A DNA stretch of 64,000 bases from Paenibacillus chondroitinus NBRC 15376 (GTDB taxonomy: Bacteria > Bacillota > Bacilli > Paenibacillales > NBRC-103111): assembly GCF_004000765.1 (NCBI RefSeq), contig NZ_BILW01000001.1, positions 558,001-622,000 of the forward strand, read 5' to 3'. A program made the translations under genes and the position numbers. Shown here piece by piece: positions 1 through 9,144 of this stretch (positions are counted from its first letter, which is position 1; each line of letters starts with the position of its first letter). Below the pieces are notes generated by a model that did no database searches, was not told where the DNA came from, and worked only from the letters and a program-made list of their open reading frames with translations.

Positions 1-1
1 T

Positions 2-637
2 GCTGAAATGAAAGAATTGCTGGATGAGCTTGGCCTGAAAGCTATTGGCAGCCATGTAAGTCTGGAGAGATTCCGCAATGATCTGCAAGGCGAAATCGAC
101 TACCTGCACACAATTGGCGCGAAATATGCGATCTGCCCTTATGTAGGTGCTGAAGAACGTGAAAATGCGGAACAATGGAGAAAGCTAATTGCTGAGTGTG
201 AGCAAATTGCGATTGAAGTTGGCAAACAAGGCTTGCAGTTCTTATACCATAACCATGATTTCGAATTCCATCATAAAGTAGACGGCGAGTTCGTCTTTGA
301 TGCGATGTACGCGGGGAAAGATGCGATTCAAGTGGAAATGGACGTGTGCTGGGTTAAATATGCCGGACAAGATCCACTAGCTTATATTGCCAAGTATGCT
401 GGACGTCTGCCGCTGCTTCATTTCAAAGATTTCTCCAAGGATGCTGAAGGCAAGCTGGTTACGTTGGAGCTGGGCTTAGGCGAAGTTCCGTTGGAGCAAG
501 TGATTAAAGCTGCTGAGCAAGCAGGCGTGCAGTGGCTTGTAGTTGAGCAGGATCACTGCCAGAAGCCGCCGCTTGTGAGCATTGAAAACAGCTTGAACTG
601 GGTTAAAGAGCACTACATCAACGTTGTTCCTAACTAA
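2..637 (+). CDS. Sugar phosphate isomerase/epimerase (5' end outside window)
   Basis: The frame is open to the left edge, so this is the C-terminal ~210 residues of a TIM-barrel protein of the AP-endonuclease-2/xylose-isomerase-like family, normally about 250-280 aa. Family metal-site elements are visible: YHNHDFEF, then EMDVCWVKYAG, then HFKDFSK, and E near VVEQDHC. It ends 36 bases before a Gfo/Idh/MocA oxidoreductase, a very common pairing in sugar or inositol catabolism (IolE/IolH-like partners). The substrate cannot be read from the sequence. The family call is firm; the pathway is inference. Confidence 0.85.
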   Translation, partial: AEMKELLDELGLKAIGSHVSLERFRNDLQGEIDYLHTIGAKYAICPYVGAEERENAEQWRKLIAECEQIAIEVGKQGLQFLYHNHDFEFHHKVDGEFVFDAMYAGKDAIQVEMDVCWVKYAGQDPLAYIAKYAGRLPLLHFKDFSKDAEGKLVTLELGLGEVPLEQVIKAAEQAGVQWLVVEQDHCQKPPLVSIENSLNWVKEHYINVVPN

Positions 638-673
638 TTCATAACTTATCTTTTAGAGGAGTGTACAATTCAA

Positions 674-1693
674 ATGAGTAAAATTAAAGTGGCCGTCGTT
701 GGTTGCGGCTCGATTTCCAAACATAGACATATCCCGGAATACGTTTTGAATCCTAATGTTGAGCTTGTTGCTTTCGTTGATCCGATTATCGAAAGAGCTG
801 AGCATTACGCTCAGCTTCACGGCGGAAAAGCTTACAGCAGCTACACGGAAATGCTGAAAGAAGAAAAAGTCGATGCTGTTAGCGTATGTACGCCTAACTA
901 TTTGCACGCAGAAGTTTCTATTGCCGCAGCAAATGCTGGCGCGCACGTACTTGTAGAGAAGCCAATGGCTGCTACAGCTGAAGAAGCGGAAGCTATGATT
1001 GAAGCTGCTAAGAAAAATGGCGTATTCTTGATGGTTGGCCATAATCAACGCCTAATGCCGCCGCACGTGAAAGCGAAAGAAATTTTGGAATCCGGCAAGC
1101 TGGGCAAAGTGCTGACATTCCGCACCTCTTTCGGACATCCAGGACCGGAAGGCTGGAGCGTTGACGGCCGCGAGAGCTGGTTCTTCCGCAAAGAAGAAGC
1201 CATCATGGGCGCAATGGGCGACCTTGGCGTGCACAAATCCGATTTGATCCGTTATTTGCTGAATGATGAAGTTGCACAAGTGGCAGCTTTCGTAGGCACT
1301 ATTCACAAGGAAGGAACGGATGTTGATGACAACTCCACTTGCTTGCTGCGCATGAAGAGCGGCGCTACTGGCTCCCTGGTTGCAAGCTGGACTTACTACA
1401 AAGGCCAGGACAACTCCACCGTTCTCTGGTGCGAGAACGGCGTTATCAAAATCGATACAGACCCTAACGATCAAGTCATCGTTGAACTTCGTAACGGCAC
1501 AGTTGAACGTTACAAAGTTGGTCAAGTAGCGACGAATGAGAAGCAAACGGTCAGCGGTGTAATCGATGAGTTCGTATCCTGCATTGTGAGTGGTACAAAA
1601 CCTCGTATTTCCGGCGAAGAAGGCAAGCGTTCCTTGGAAGTTATCCTGGCTGCATTCGAATCCGAAGCGACAGGCAAAGTTATTACGCTCTAA
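674..1693 (+). CDS. Gfo/Idh/MocA family NAD(P)-dependent oxidoreductase
   Basis: This is a 339-aa cytoplasmic dehydrogenase. The Rossmann signature AVVGCGSISKHRHIP sits near residues 8-22, the family EKPMA motif is near residue 95, and the C-terminal alpha/beta domain carries the GDLGVHKSDL helix with the usual catalytic Asp/His region. The start follows AGAGGAGTGTACAATTCAA. It probably forms one transcript with the upstream isomerase, and a strong hairpin follows the stop. Such pairs oxidise or epimerise cyclic polyols and sugars; the actual substrate is unknown. Confidence 0.9.
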   Translation: MSKIKVAVVGCGSISKHRHIPEYVLNPNVELVAFVDPIIERAEHYAQLHGGKAYSSYTEMLKEEKVDAVSVCTPNYLHAEVSIAAANAGAHVLVEKPMAATAEEAEAMIEAAKKNGVFLMVGHNQRLMPPHVKAKEILESGKLGKVLTFRTSFGHPGPEGWSVDGRESWFFRKEEAIMGAMGDLGVHKSDLIRYLLNDEVAQVAAFVGTIHKEGTDVDDNSTCLLRMKSGATGSLVASWTYYKGQDNSTVLWCENGVIKIDTDPNDQVIVELRNGTVERYKVGQVATNEKQTVSGVIDEFVSCIVSGTKPRISGEEGKRSLEVILAAFESEATGKVITL

Positions 1694-1710
1694 TTGTTTT
1701 ATATATAAAA

Positions 1711-1749
1711 AAAGAGGGTGTCCCTTTGGCTGTTGGACACCCTCTTTTG
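1711..1749. terminator. Bidirectional rho-independent terminator
   Basis: A perfect 13-bp stem (AAAGAGGGTGTCC at 1711-1723 with GGACACCCTCTTT at 1735-1747) is flanked by A and T runs. It lies between two convergent genes and can serve both. Confidence 0.92.
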
Positions 1750-1750
1750 T

Positions 1751-3865
1751 TTATCTTCCGCCCATCTCAATCGGGAGCGTGTTCGATTTTCCCACTATAG
1801 TTTCTTTCGAGTCTTTCACTTGCACTTGGATGTCCCAAATTCCTGCTTTCAGCATATTGCCTTCCACCCTGGCCGTAACCATGTGCTCATCTTGCCATGT
1901 CGTCGGAACGGCTTTACCGTTCAGCGTTACAATGCTGAGAGGGGGCAAGTTACTGCCGCGTATCATGAGTGTAACACTGGATCGACCTGAGATATCTTGG
2001 TCTTGTGTATCTGCTTCGACTTTATCAAGGAGAATGGGACCAAAACCGAGCATATATTTCGAATTAATAATAGGAACCTTGTAATCCTTGTAGGCATGTC
2101 GGTCGCCAAACATAATGTCATACTGCAAGGTTTCATAGTCTTTTAAATCTTGTTCGTTGATATGCATCGCCTCGAAATAATCTTTGGGCGGGATGATCGG
2201 GATCTTTTTCGAAAGTTGGCTTAAATAATTAGTATAATAACTGCCTTGCTGTTTAGATAATTCAATCAGATAAGGTCCAAGGAATGAAGGGCTGATATTA
2301 AGCTTATCCTTGCGCTCCGTGTCGAAATTGTTCCAGACGACAAGGGGAACGCTGTACATTTTTTTCAAGAAATCCGGGTCATCTTTGCCGCTGATATACT
2401 TGGTGTCAATATAGGTGGCGTAATCATCACCCAAGGCCGGCAAGTGGTCGCCCCAGAATGCGATGATGGTAGGCTCGCCTTTTTTCTCGTAATACTCGAC
2501 AAGCTCTTTCAGCATTCGATCAGAGGCATTGATGCCTTGAGCAAGCGTTTCGAGCATACCTTGAGAAGAAGGGGACATGTCCCCTGTGACATCAAACGTA
2601 TTTTTAGGGAATTTACCCGGGAAGAAATGGAAATGATTTTCCATCGTATTCGCGAAAACAAAGTCAGGACCGTCGCTTAGCTCCGTCGCATGGATAATAT
2701 TCGCAGCAACTTCACTATCCGCGATATAAGGACCCGAATAGTTAGGCTTAAAATATTCAATCGGAATATATTTCGAGAAACCAAAGTCTTTATAGATGCG
2801 ATTGCTGTTAAAATACCAGTTATAGAAAGGGCTAATCGCTGTAGATGTGTAACCTTGTCTTGCATAAATACTAGCTAAGGAATCCACTTCATTCGTAATA
2901 AATTGGTTATACGCAATCGATCCTTGCGGCAAGAAGCGCATCGAGTTCCCCGTTAATACCTCAAACTCCACGTTGGCAGTCCCACCGCCGTACTGCGGCG
3001 AAAGCATGGTACCGCTCGTACCTGTCTGCTGTAATTGGTGAAAAAATGGGATCGGATCCCGGCTGAATTGTACGCCTTTGATCACGGTAGGATCCCAGAA
3101 TGCTTCGCTCAATACGACAATCACATTCGGCTTAACATTCGGATCGCCGGCTTTAATCGGCGGTTTAGGTGAATTGCTGACGATGGCTTCGACCGCTTTA
3201 TCGTCGTAACCTTCACGTTTATCGCTAAACATTGATTTGGCATTCAGGAACGTGGCCAGCGCATAACCGTTGGTTTGCGTATTTTCAACCTGATTCCATA
3301 CCGAAGCTTTAATGCCGCACCATTTCTGAACAGGTAGTGGCAAATCGGTATAAACGGCCGCCAACATGCCTAGCGCGATAATGGCGACAATTCCCCGTTC
3401 TTTTATATGCACTTTTTTCATAAATAACTGTGTGCGGTATAACAAGAAATAGCTGGCTGCAAGGAACAACACGATCATAAACAGCACATTGAAGGTGAAA
3501 ATATTTTTAATATATTGCACCATATCGGACGCTTCGCCTGCTAAAACGATATCCCATGGCGTCAAAGGGACGCCTAGTATTTTGAGTTTTATTCCGCTAA
3601 TGAGTCCCATCACCAGCAGTATGCCTGAAAGAATCCAATAGGCTATTCTAGTACGGCCAATAATGGCGATGAAAAGCAGAAGCAGACTAAATACAATCCA
3701 TTCATTATAGAGCAGTTCTATAATATGTTTATAACTCCAGGTAAACATCTCTATATATTGACCGCGGCTTAAAATTTCCATGATGACCACAGGAATTAAA
3801 GCTATAAGAATAAAGGGCAGCCGCTGCCTGGACAGCTGCAGTAAACGTTCTAGATGTAATTTCAT
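1751..3865 (-). CDS. LTA-synthase-family sulfatase, membrane-bound (paralogue 1)
   Basis: The protein has 704 aa when started at the ATG at 3865, which has AGGAG five bases upstream; an earlier in-frame start at 3904 lacks such a site. About five transmembrane helices fill residues 15-170. An extracellular sulfatase/phosphotransferase domain follows, with LSEAFWDPT (metal-ligand Glu ~254), GGGTANVEFEVLTG (probable nucleophile Thr ~296) and FWGDHLPAL (metal-ligand Asp/His ~473). LtaS-family enzymes move glycerol-phosphate from phosphatidylglycerol onto lipoteichoic acid. Residues ~612-700 form an extra beta-rich domain resembling an IPT/TIG fold, not part of classical LtaS. A second copy lies at 9584. 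Substrate specificity is uncertain. Confidence 0.88.
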   Translation of the reverse strand: MKLHLERLLQLSRQRLPFILIALIPVVIMEILSRGQYIEMFTWSYKHIIELLYNEWIVFSLLLLFIAIIGRTRIAYWILSGILLVMGLISGIKLKILGVPLTPWDIVLAGEASDMVQYIKNIFTFNVLFMIVLFLAASYFLLYRTQLFMKKVHIKERGIVAIIALGMLAAVYTDLPLPVQKWCGIKASVWNQVENTQTNGYALATFLNAKSMFSDKREGYDDKAVEAIVSNSPKPPIKAGDPNVKPNVIVVLSEAFWDPTVIKGVQFSRDPIPFFHQLQQTGTSGTMLSPQYGGGTANVEFEVLTGNSMRFLPQGSIAYNQFITNEVDSLASIYARQGYTSTAISPFYNWYFNSNRIYKDFGFSKYIPIEYFKPNYSGPYIADSEVAANIIHATELSDGPDFVFANTMENHFHFFPGKFPKNTFDVTGDMSPSSQGMLETLAQGINASDRMLKELVEYYEKKGEPTIIAFWGDHLPALGDDYATYIDTKYISGKDDPDFLKKMYSVPLVVWNNFDTERKDKLNISPSFLGPYLIELSKQQGSYYTNYLSQLSKKIPIIPPKDYFEAMHINEQDLKDYETLQYDIMFGDRHAYKDYKVPIINSKYMLGFGPILLDKVEADTQDQDISGRSSVTLMIRGSNLPPLSIVTLNGKAVPTTWQDEHMVTARVEGNMLKAGIWDIQVQVKDSKETIVGKSNTLPIEMGGR

Positions 3866-4063
3866 ATTTTCTCCTATGGATTGTAGATAAATTGTAAAGG
3901 ACATCAGACATTATACCATGGGAATCGGCAATATTCGATGGTAGTTTATCTAATTATTTTAAGGCATTTTGACGTGAAAAATTGGCGGCTTTAGGCAGGG
4001 AAATGATGGTTCCGACGAGAAGATAGTAAGTAGAAAAATGTAAGTGACGAAAGGGGATGACCG

Positions 4064-4969
4064 ATGGCTAAAGAACAGATTGAATTGCAGAAGCGGGCAA
4101 TAATTAGAGCTCAGCATCGCAGAATGACCAAGACCAGCTTATTGCGGCGCGGTGTCTTTCTATTTATCGGAGCAGCCTTAATGGCTGTCGGACTCGAAAT
4201 ATTTTTGGTCCCTAACAAAATTATTGATGGTGGAATTACCGGTATTTCGATCATTTTGTCATATTTGACCCACATTCAAGTAGGAATTTTCCTTACCTTA
4301 TTGAATCTTCCATTTCTGTTTATCGGTTATAAAATGATCGGAAAAACGTTTGCGTTATCGACATTATTCGCTATTTTGGTGATGTCGGCGGGCACAGCCT
4401 TGCTGCACCCGGTTCATGAGCTGACGAATGACCCTTTATTGGCTGCCGTATTTGGAGGGATTATCCTTGGGATTGGCGTCGGGATGGTTATCCGATTCGG
4501 GGGATCGCTTGACGGAACAGAAATTATTGCGATTCTGATTTCGAAAAAGATTCCTTTTTCCGTCGGCGAGGTTGTGATGTTTTTCAACGTATTTATTCTA
4601 GGCAGTGCAGGTTTTGTATACAGCTGGGATCGCGCGATGTACTCATTAATAGCTTATTTTATCGCTTATAAAATGATTGATGTGACGATCGAGGGTTTTG
4701 ATGAGTCCAAATCCGTTTGGATTATCAGTGATCGGTTTAGACAGATCGGAGAAGCTATTTTGGACCGGCTGGGGCGTGGGGTTACGTATCTGGAAGGGGA
4801 AGGCGGTTTCTCCGGAGACAATAAAAAGGTGATCTTCTGTGTCATCACGCGACTGGAGGAGGCGAAGCTGAAATCCATTGTTGATGAACTCGATCCATCG
4901 GCATTCCTCGCAGTCGGCAATATCCACGATGTCAAAGGCGGAAGATTTAAAAAGAAAGATATCCACTAG
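4064..4969 (+). CDS. YitT family membrane protein (DUF161 + DUF2179)
   Basis: The protein is 301 aa. A basic, cytosolic N-terminus is followed by about five or six hydrophobic helices (residues ~28-215) with the glycine-rich IIDGGITGIS and GGSLDGTEI segments typical of the YitT family. A C-terminal soluble DUF2179 domain (~220-300) ends in AVGNIHDVKGG. A GGGG ribosome site precedes the ATG. Family members are integral membrane proteins, proposed transporters, with no settled substrate. Its 3' end overlaps the convergent response regulator by four bases. Confidence 0.88.
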   Translation: MAKEQIELQKRAIIRAQHRRMTKTSLLRRGVFLFIGAALMAVGLEIFLVPNKIIDGGITGISIILSYLTHIQVGIFLTLLNLPFLFIGYKMIGKTFALSTLFAILVMSAGTALLHPVHELTNDPLLAAVFGGIILGIGVGMVIRFGGSLDGTEIIAILISKKIPFSVGEVVMFFNVFILGSAGFVYSWDRAMYSLIAYFIAYKMIDVTIEGFDESKSVWIISDRFRQIGEAILDRLGRGVTYLEGEGGFSGDNKKVIFCVITRLEEAKLKSIVDELDPSAFLAVGNIHDVKGGRFKKKDIH

Positions 4970-5667
4970 TCTTTTTCTCTATCACCTGTCTGTGTCGAGT
5001 TTCCTCGCTCGAACAGCCCTAATTCTCTCATTTTCTGAGCGGCATCCTTGCTGCTTGGACTACCTAATTTTTTCAATATATGGCCCACGTGAATTTTCAC
5101 TGTCCGCAGCGAAATGAAGAAACGGCTCGCAATTTCCGTTTGTGTATGGCCCTGATCAATCATTTCCAGTACTTGAAGTTCTGTCGGTGTGATCAAATCG
5201 CGGGCTTCCTTGACCTTGAATTGATGTTCAAGCCGCTTGAGCCGGCGAAACTCTTCCCGCATTTGCTCGGCTACAGCGGCGTTAATGGACGCTTTCCGAG
5301 CATGCGCAGCGCGGATGATGGCCGGCAGCTCCTCAAATCTGGATTTGATTTGGTAATCGATGGCGCCGGCTTGGAAGGAACGGAAAATGAAGTCCTTTTC
5401 CTCCATGGAAGTTAGCATGATGACTTTGGCCCCCCACGCCAAAAGGGCTTGCTCGGCAAGGCCGATCCCTGCAGGTTCATCCTGCAGCATAATGTCCATA
5501 AGTACAACGTCAGCATCCGATTCAGATGCCGTAAAGAGCTCTCTCGCTTCTTCTGCGGTAGAGAGGGTACGAATGACTTGCAGATCAGGCTGCCGGTCTA
5601 AATACGCTTTGAGGCCGCGCAGCCAATCCAGGTCATCCTCAACGATTAATATGCGAATTGGTTCCAT
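4966..5667 (-). CDS. NarL/FixJ-type response regulator
   Basis: The protein is 233 aa. The receiver domain has the acidic pocket VEDD (11-12) and phospho-acceptor Asp58 in VVLMDIM. It is followed by a helical linker and a LuxR-type helix-turn-helix (about 155-215: LITPTELQVLEMI, then SLRTVKIHVGHILKKLG). AAGGGGG lies six bases before the ATG. It starts 11 bases after the histidine kinase gene, so the two form one operon and surely a cognate pair. The target genes are not known; the divergent CPBP protease is a reasonable candidate. Confidence 0.92.
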   Translation of the reverse strand: MEPIRILIVEDDLDWLRGLKAYLDRQPDLQVIRTLSTAEEARELFTASESDADVVLMDIMLQDEPAGIGLAEQALLAWGAKVIMLTSMEEKDFIFRSFQAGAIDYQIKSRFEELPAIIRAAHARKASINAAVAEQMREEFRRLKRLEHQFKVKEARDLITPTELQVLEMIDQGHTQTEIASRFFISLRTVKIHVGHILKKLGSPSSKDAAQKMRELGLFERGNSTQTGDREKD

Positions 5668-5678
5668 CTTGAACCCCC

Positions 5679-7037
5679 TTAAGTTAGTATTCGGCTGTTA
5701 GGAAATGTAAGAAACACACTCGTGCCTTTCCCCGGTGAACTGCTAAGCTCCAAAGACCCTCCATGTTTTTTCATGACGTTATAGCAATAGGCGAGCCCAA
5801 GGCCGAAGTTATTGCGGCTGCCGCTTTTCGTCGTATAAAAAGGTTCCAGGACTTGTTTCAAAACATCTTTGTCCATCCCCATGCCGTTATCTTTGATTTC
5901 CAGGACGATATTTTTCTTCACGTGCAACGTGCGAATCATAAGCTCGCCATTATGCGGCATGGCTTCAATTGCATTCATCAGCACATTCGTTAACGTTTCC
6001 GCCATTTGAATGCGGTCAATTTGAAGCGTTAAATTTTCTGCGATGTTCAACTGAACGGCGATGTTCGCAAGAAAAGGTTGGAGAGGAAGAAGTACCTCAT
6101 CGATCAGCTCACCGATCGGAACAGAAGTGACCCGCAGGGGGAGCTCCTGTGTTTGTTCGTGGACCCGGGAAATCATATCGCGGATATGCCCGGAAGCTCC
6201 CATGACGACCTCAATGTCCTGCAAAAGCTCCGTTTGCTGGGTTTCTTCGGCATGCTGCTTCATTTTCTCCAGAAACAACCGCATTTTCCCGACATCATTT
6301 TTAATGGCATGATTTAATATAGCGGTCCCTGAGGTAATAGCACGAAGTGTCGAGTCCAGCTTACGGCGTTCAATTAAAAGCCTCATCCCGAGGAAGCCGT
6401 ACTTGAAAAATGTGTAAACGAAAAAAGGCACGACAAAAGCAAGAATCCATACGTGGTACACCCACATCCGGTAGTAACCAAAACTTGGCATCACATAGTT
6501 CAGAACACCAACACAGAGGATTGGCGGCAAGAGCGCAAGACATGTAAATAAATGCGTTCGCTTTAATGCGGGTAGGCGCTCTGTTTTCATAACAATGAGT
6601 ACGGAACCAATGATAAAATAAGGGACTGCCCATAACGCGACGATGGGGAAAGTGATCGGCATTTCCTCTGTGTACCCTCGTGTGAACAGCATGCACGCAA
6701 TCGCAGGCAGCAGTAATACAAATGGCAGCCATTTGCGTAAAGCGGGTTTCTGCCATTTCGCATTATAGCTGAGCGAAAGCATAGCGAACGAATAGGGCAA
6801 GCCATAATAAGAAATTAGCGAGCAAATCCCCATAAAGTGATAAAGCATGGTGCTGATTGAAGGATTTGGCACGGTTTGTTGGATGTAAGGGATGAAGGTT
6901 TCCGATAAGACGGCTGCAAGGGCTCCGAAACCACCCGTAAAAGCGATGGCGCTCATCCAGCGCATGGTGCTCGACCGGGGATCGATCATCACAAGGCCTA
7001 GCGCAATAATCCATAGTGCAAATAGAACGAACAGCAT
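5679..7037 (-). CDS. Membrane sensor histidine kinase
   Basis: The chosen start is the ATG at 7037 with GGAGG four bases upstream, giving 452 aa; the open frame continues to 7565, but that part has no coding character and overlaps the divergent gene. About seven transmembrane helices fill residues 1-215. A DHp-like helix follows with His243 in LNHAIKNDVGK, then an ATPase domain with the N box (NVLMNAIEAMP), DNGMGMD, FYTTKSGSRNNFGLGLAYC and a GKGTSVFLTFP end. The input is probably sensed in or at the membrane, since no extracellular domain of size is seen. It is the partner of the response regulator just downstream. Confidence 0.9.
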   Translation of the reverse strand: MLFVLFALWIIALGLVMIDPRSSTMRWMSAIAFTGGFGALAAVLSETFIPYIQQTVPNPSISTMLYHFMGICSLISYYGLPYSFAMLSLSYNAKWQKPALRKWLPFVLLLPAIACMLFTRGYTEEMPITFPIVALWAVPYFIIGSVLIVMKTERLPALKRTHLFTCLALLPPILCVGVLNYVMPSFGYYRMWVYHVWILAFVVPFFVYTFFKYGFLGMRLLIERRKLDSTLRAITSGTAILNHAIKNDVGKMRLFLEKMKQHAEETQQTELLQDIEVVMGASGHIRDMISRVHEQTQELPLRVTSVPIGELIDEVLLPLQPFLANIAVQLNIAENLTLQIDRIQMAETLTNVLMNAIEAMPHNGELMIRTLHVKKNIVLEIKDNGMGMDKDVLKQVLEPFYTTKSGSRNNFGLGLAYCYNVMKKHGGSLELSSSPGKGTSVFLTFPNSRILT

Positions 7038-7191
7038 GAGTCCTCCGTAGACAAATCCAATATTTCCTCTATTGTGGCACGGAGCCAACAATTGCACAAG
7101 AGTTCCTTTGCCGAGTAACTGGCAGGATTTAGGGCCTTTTTCGCGAATAAGTGGGAGAAAGGAGTGAAGCCTCATCGATGTAAAGAAGCGA

Positions 7192-8088
7192 ATGTCCTTA
7201 TCCGTTCTGACCATTTTGGGCAAAGTACTCTTGACCCTTGTTTTCATTGTTGTCATTACGGTCATCTTATCGATTGTGGCAGCGGTTATTGCGATTTTGA
7301 AGCAGCCGGAGCTGGAGAGGAGCATGGCCGCAGTTGCCGGAGATTCCTTTTTTATTAAGGCTGCTTTGTGGGCGCAGATTATTGGTTTCATAAGCGGTGT
7401 GTTTCTCTCGTATGGGATCTTTGAACGGCGCAAAGGATGGACACTAGGCATACAGAGTCGCCATTTTGCGAGACGATTAGGTGAAGGCTTCGTTGCAGGG
7501 GCGCTCCTTATCACAGTCTCCTGCTTAAGCATCTGGCTGCTCGGCGGCATTAACGTCCAGTCCAATTCATGGACCGAATCGATGCTGGCTCAATTAGTAG
7601 GGGGTTTCTTGTTGTTCATTGGCGTCGCTGTCAATGAAGAATTATTTGCCCGCGGTTATCTGCAGGGACTAGTGAAAGAAAGGTTTGGTACGACTGCTGC
7701 CATAACCATATCGACGCTTGTGTTCGCATTCCTGCACGCTTTCAATCCAGGGATGTGGAGCACGCCTATGCCGTTATTGAACTTGATTTTGGCAGGTTTG
7801 TTGTTCGGTGTGTCCCGCGAGCTTTCAAAAGGTTTGTGGATGCCGATCGGAATGCACTTGTCGTGGAACTTCATTCAAGGCTGTATTTTTGGATTTCAGG
7901 TATCTGGCACCCCGATGCCTTCAATTTTCAAAGTCCAAGATCAAGGCAGCGCGCTTCTTTCTGGAGGCAGCTTTGGGGCGGAGGGCAGCTTGGTCACCAC
8001 GATCATACTCGCAGTGGGGATACTGTTGGTCATGAACTATTACGGACAACTAGCCAGAAGACAGACCTACAAAAAAAGTTTATCTTAA
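7192..8088 (+). CDS. CPBP family intramembrane metalloprotease
   Basis: The protein is 298 aa with about eight hydrophobic segments. The three CPBP/CAAX-protease motifs are present: NEELFARG (Glu149, Glu150, Arg154), FAFLHAFNPG, and HLSWNFIQG. The ATG at 7192 has only a weak AAGAAG site; no better start exists after the in-frame stop at 7165. It is divergently transcribed from the two-component system, with ~155 bp between the starts. Family members cleave prenylated or membrane peptides, or act in bacteriocin self-immunity; no substrate is visible nearby. Confidence 0.88.
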   Translation: MSLSVLTILGKVLLTLVFIVVITVILSIVAAVIAILKQPELERSMAAVAGDSFFIKAALWAQIIGFISGVFLSYGIFERRKGWTLGIQSRHFARRLGEGFVAGALLITVSCLSIWLLGGINVQSNSWTESMLAQLVGGFLLFIGVAVNEELFARGYLQGLVKERFGTTAAITISTLVFAFLHAFNPGMWSTPMPLLNLILAGLLFGVSRELSKGLWMPIGMHLSWNFIQGCIFGFQVSGTPMPSIFKVQDQGSALLSGGSFGAEGSLVTTIILAVGILLVMNYYGQLARRQTYKKSLS

Positions 8089-8111
8089 CATAAACAAAGG
8101 AGGATTTAATA

Positions 8112-9092
8112 ATGTCACGTTATGAACTTATCCACAGTGAATGGGACGGGGAGTCGACGCTTCGCCTCGTCGACCACGAAGCCCAAGCAACGGCTGAAAT
8201 CATTCCGGCCGTTGGACTGCATCTGTTCCGCTTCGATGTGCGGAACCAGGCCTACATCGCGAAGCCAGCCAGCGTCGCTGAGCTTCGCGTCAAGTCTTCG
8301 CGCTACGGCGTGCCCATTCTGTTCCCGCCGGGGCGCGTCAAGCATGCGGCCTTCACCTTCGAAGGCCGCGAATACCGGCTCCCCGCTAACCGGGAGCCGG
8401 ATCACTCCCACGGCGAGCTGCGCGAGCGGCCGTGGAAGGTCGTTGCCAGCGGCGCGGATGCGGCTGGCGGGGCTTATGTCTCCGCGGAGTTCAATATCGC
8501 GGAGCATCCGGACGTGCTGGCGTATTTTCCACACGCCGCATGCTTTCGCTTTACGTACCGGCTGAAGGACGGTACGCTGTCTCTCAGCGGTGAAATCGCC
8601 AATGAGAGCGGCAGCACGATGCCGCTGTCCCTTGGCTTTCACCCGTACTTCGCTTACGCGGACGGCGAAGCCAGCCGCGTGAAGGTGTTGATCCCCGCGG
8701 CGGCAGAGTGGCCGCTCAGCGCAGATGGCTACGCCGCAGGCGAGCCTGCGGCATCGCCGCTCACCGCGGCGCTTCAGCAGGGCGAGCTCGTTACTGCGCT
8801 GCCGAGCTATCCAGGCGGCTCCCAGATGCTTAGCATTGAGGCGGGCCCTCAAACCTGCGAGATTCAGTATGAAGCTCGTGGAACCAAGCTTGTGTTCAAC
8901 ATGGGCGACAAGTTCCCCATTCATGTTCTGTTCACGGCGCCATGGACGAATGCCGTATCACTGGAGCCATACACGAGCATCATGAACGTGTTCAACGAGT
9001 CTTATGCACCCGAAATATCCGGTGCACTGGGCTTAGCGGCAGGAGAGAACTTCACTTTCGAGTGGTCCATTCAGATCCAAACATTAGCATAA
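8112..9092 (+). CDS. Aldose 1-epimerase family protein
   Basis: The 326-aa cytoplasmic enzyme starts behind AAGGAGG and begins 23 bases after the CPBP gene. Aldose-epimerase features are seen: SRYGVPILFPPGR, REPDHSHGELRERPW (candidate catalytic His), LSLGFHPYFAY (second conserved His), and EPYTSIMN near the C-terminus. It interconverts alpha and beta anomers of a hexose or hexose-6-phosphate. The gene is far more GC-rich than its neighbours (43 G+C of 60 at 8401-8460, hand count), which suggests a different history or strong local codon bias. Confidence 0.88.
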   Translation: MSRYELIHSEWDGESTLRLVDHEAQATAEIIPAVGLHLFRFDVRNQAYIAKPASVAELRVKSSRYGVPILFPPGRVKHAAFTFEGREYRLPANREPDHSHGELRERPWKVVASGADAAGGAYVSAEFNIAEHPDVLAYFPHAACFRFTYRLKDGTLSLSGEIANESGSTMPLSLGFHPYFAYADGEASRVKVLIPAAAEWPLSADGYAAGEPAASPLTAALQQGELVTALPSYPGGSQMLSIEAGPQTCEIQYEARGTKLVFNMGDKFPIHVLFTAPWTNAVSLEPYTSIMNVFNESYAPEISGALGLAAGENFTFEWSIQIQTLA

Positions 9093-9099
9093 AACAGAG

Positions 9100-9143
9100 A
9101 GAGTCAAGAGGAGGCCGTCCAGCTTCTGAACTTGGCTCTTTTT
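9100..9143. terminator. Terminator between galM-like and YmaF-like genes
   Basis: AGAGTCAAG pairs with CTTGGCTCT (one G-T wobble) around an 18-20 base loop and is followed by a T run. It sits between convergent genes. Confidence 0.65.
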
Positions 9144-9144
9144 T

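Noticed and set aside
7038-7565. N-terminal extension (~176 codons) of the histidine kinase reading frame
   Set aside because: It lacks a ribosome site, is basic and low-complexity, and overlaps the start of the divergent CPBP gene; ATG 7037 has GGAGG.
8115-8924. 269-codon open frame opposite the aldose epimerase
   Set aside because: It is a shadow frame in GC-rich DNA with no ribosome site or recognisable motif.
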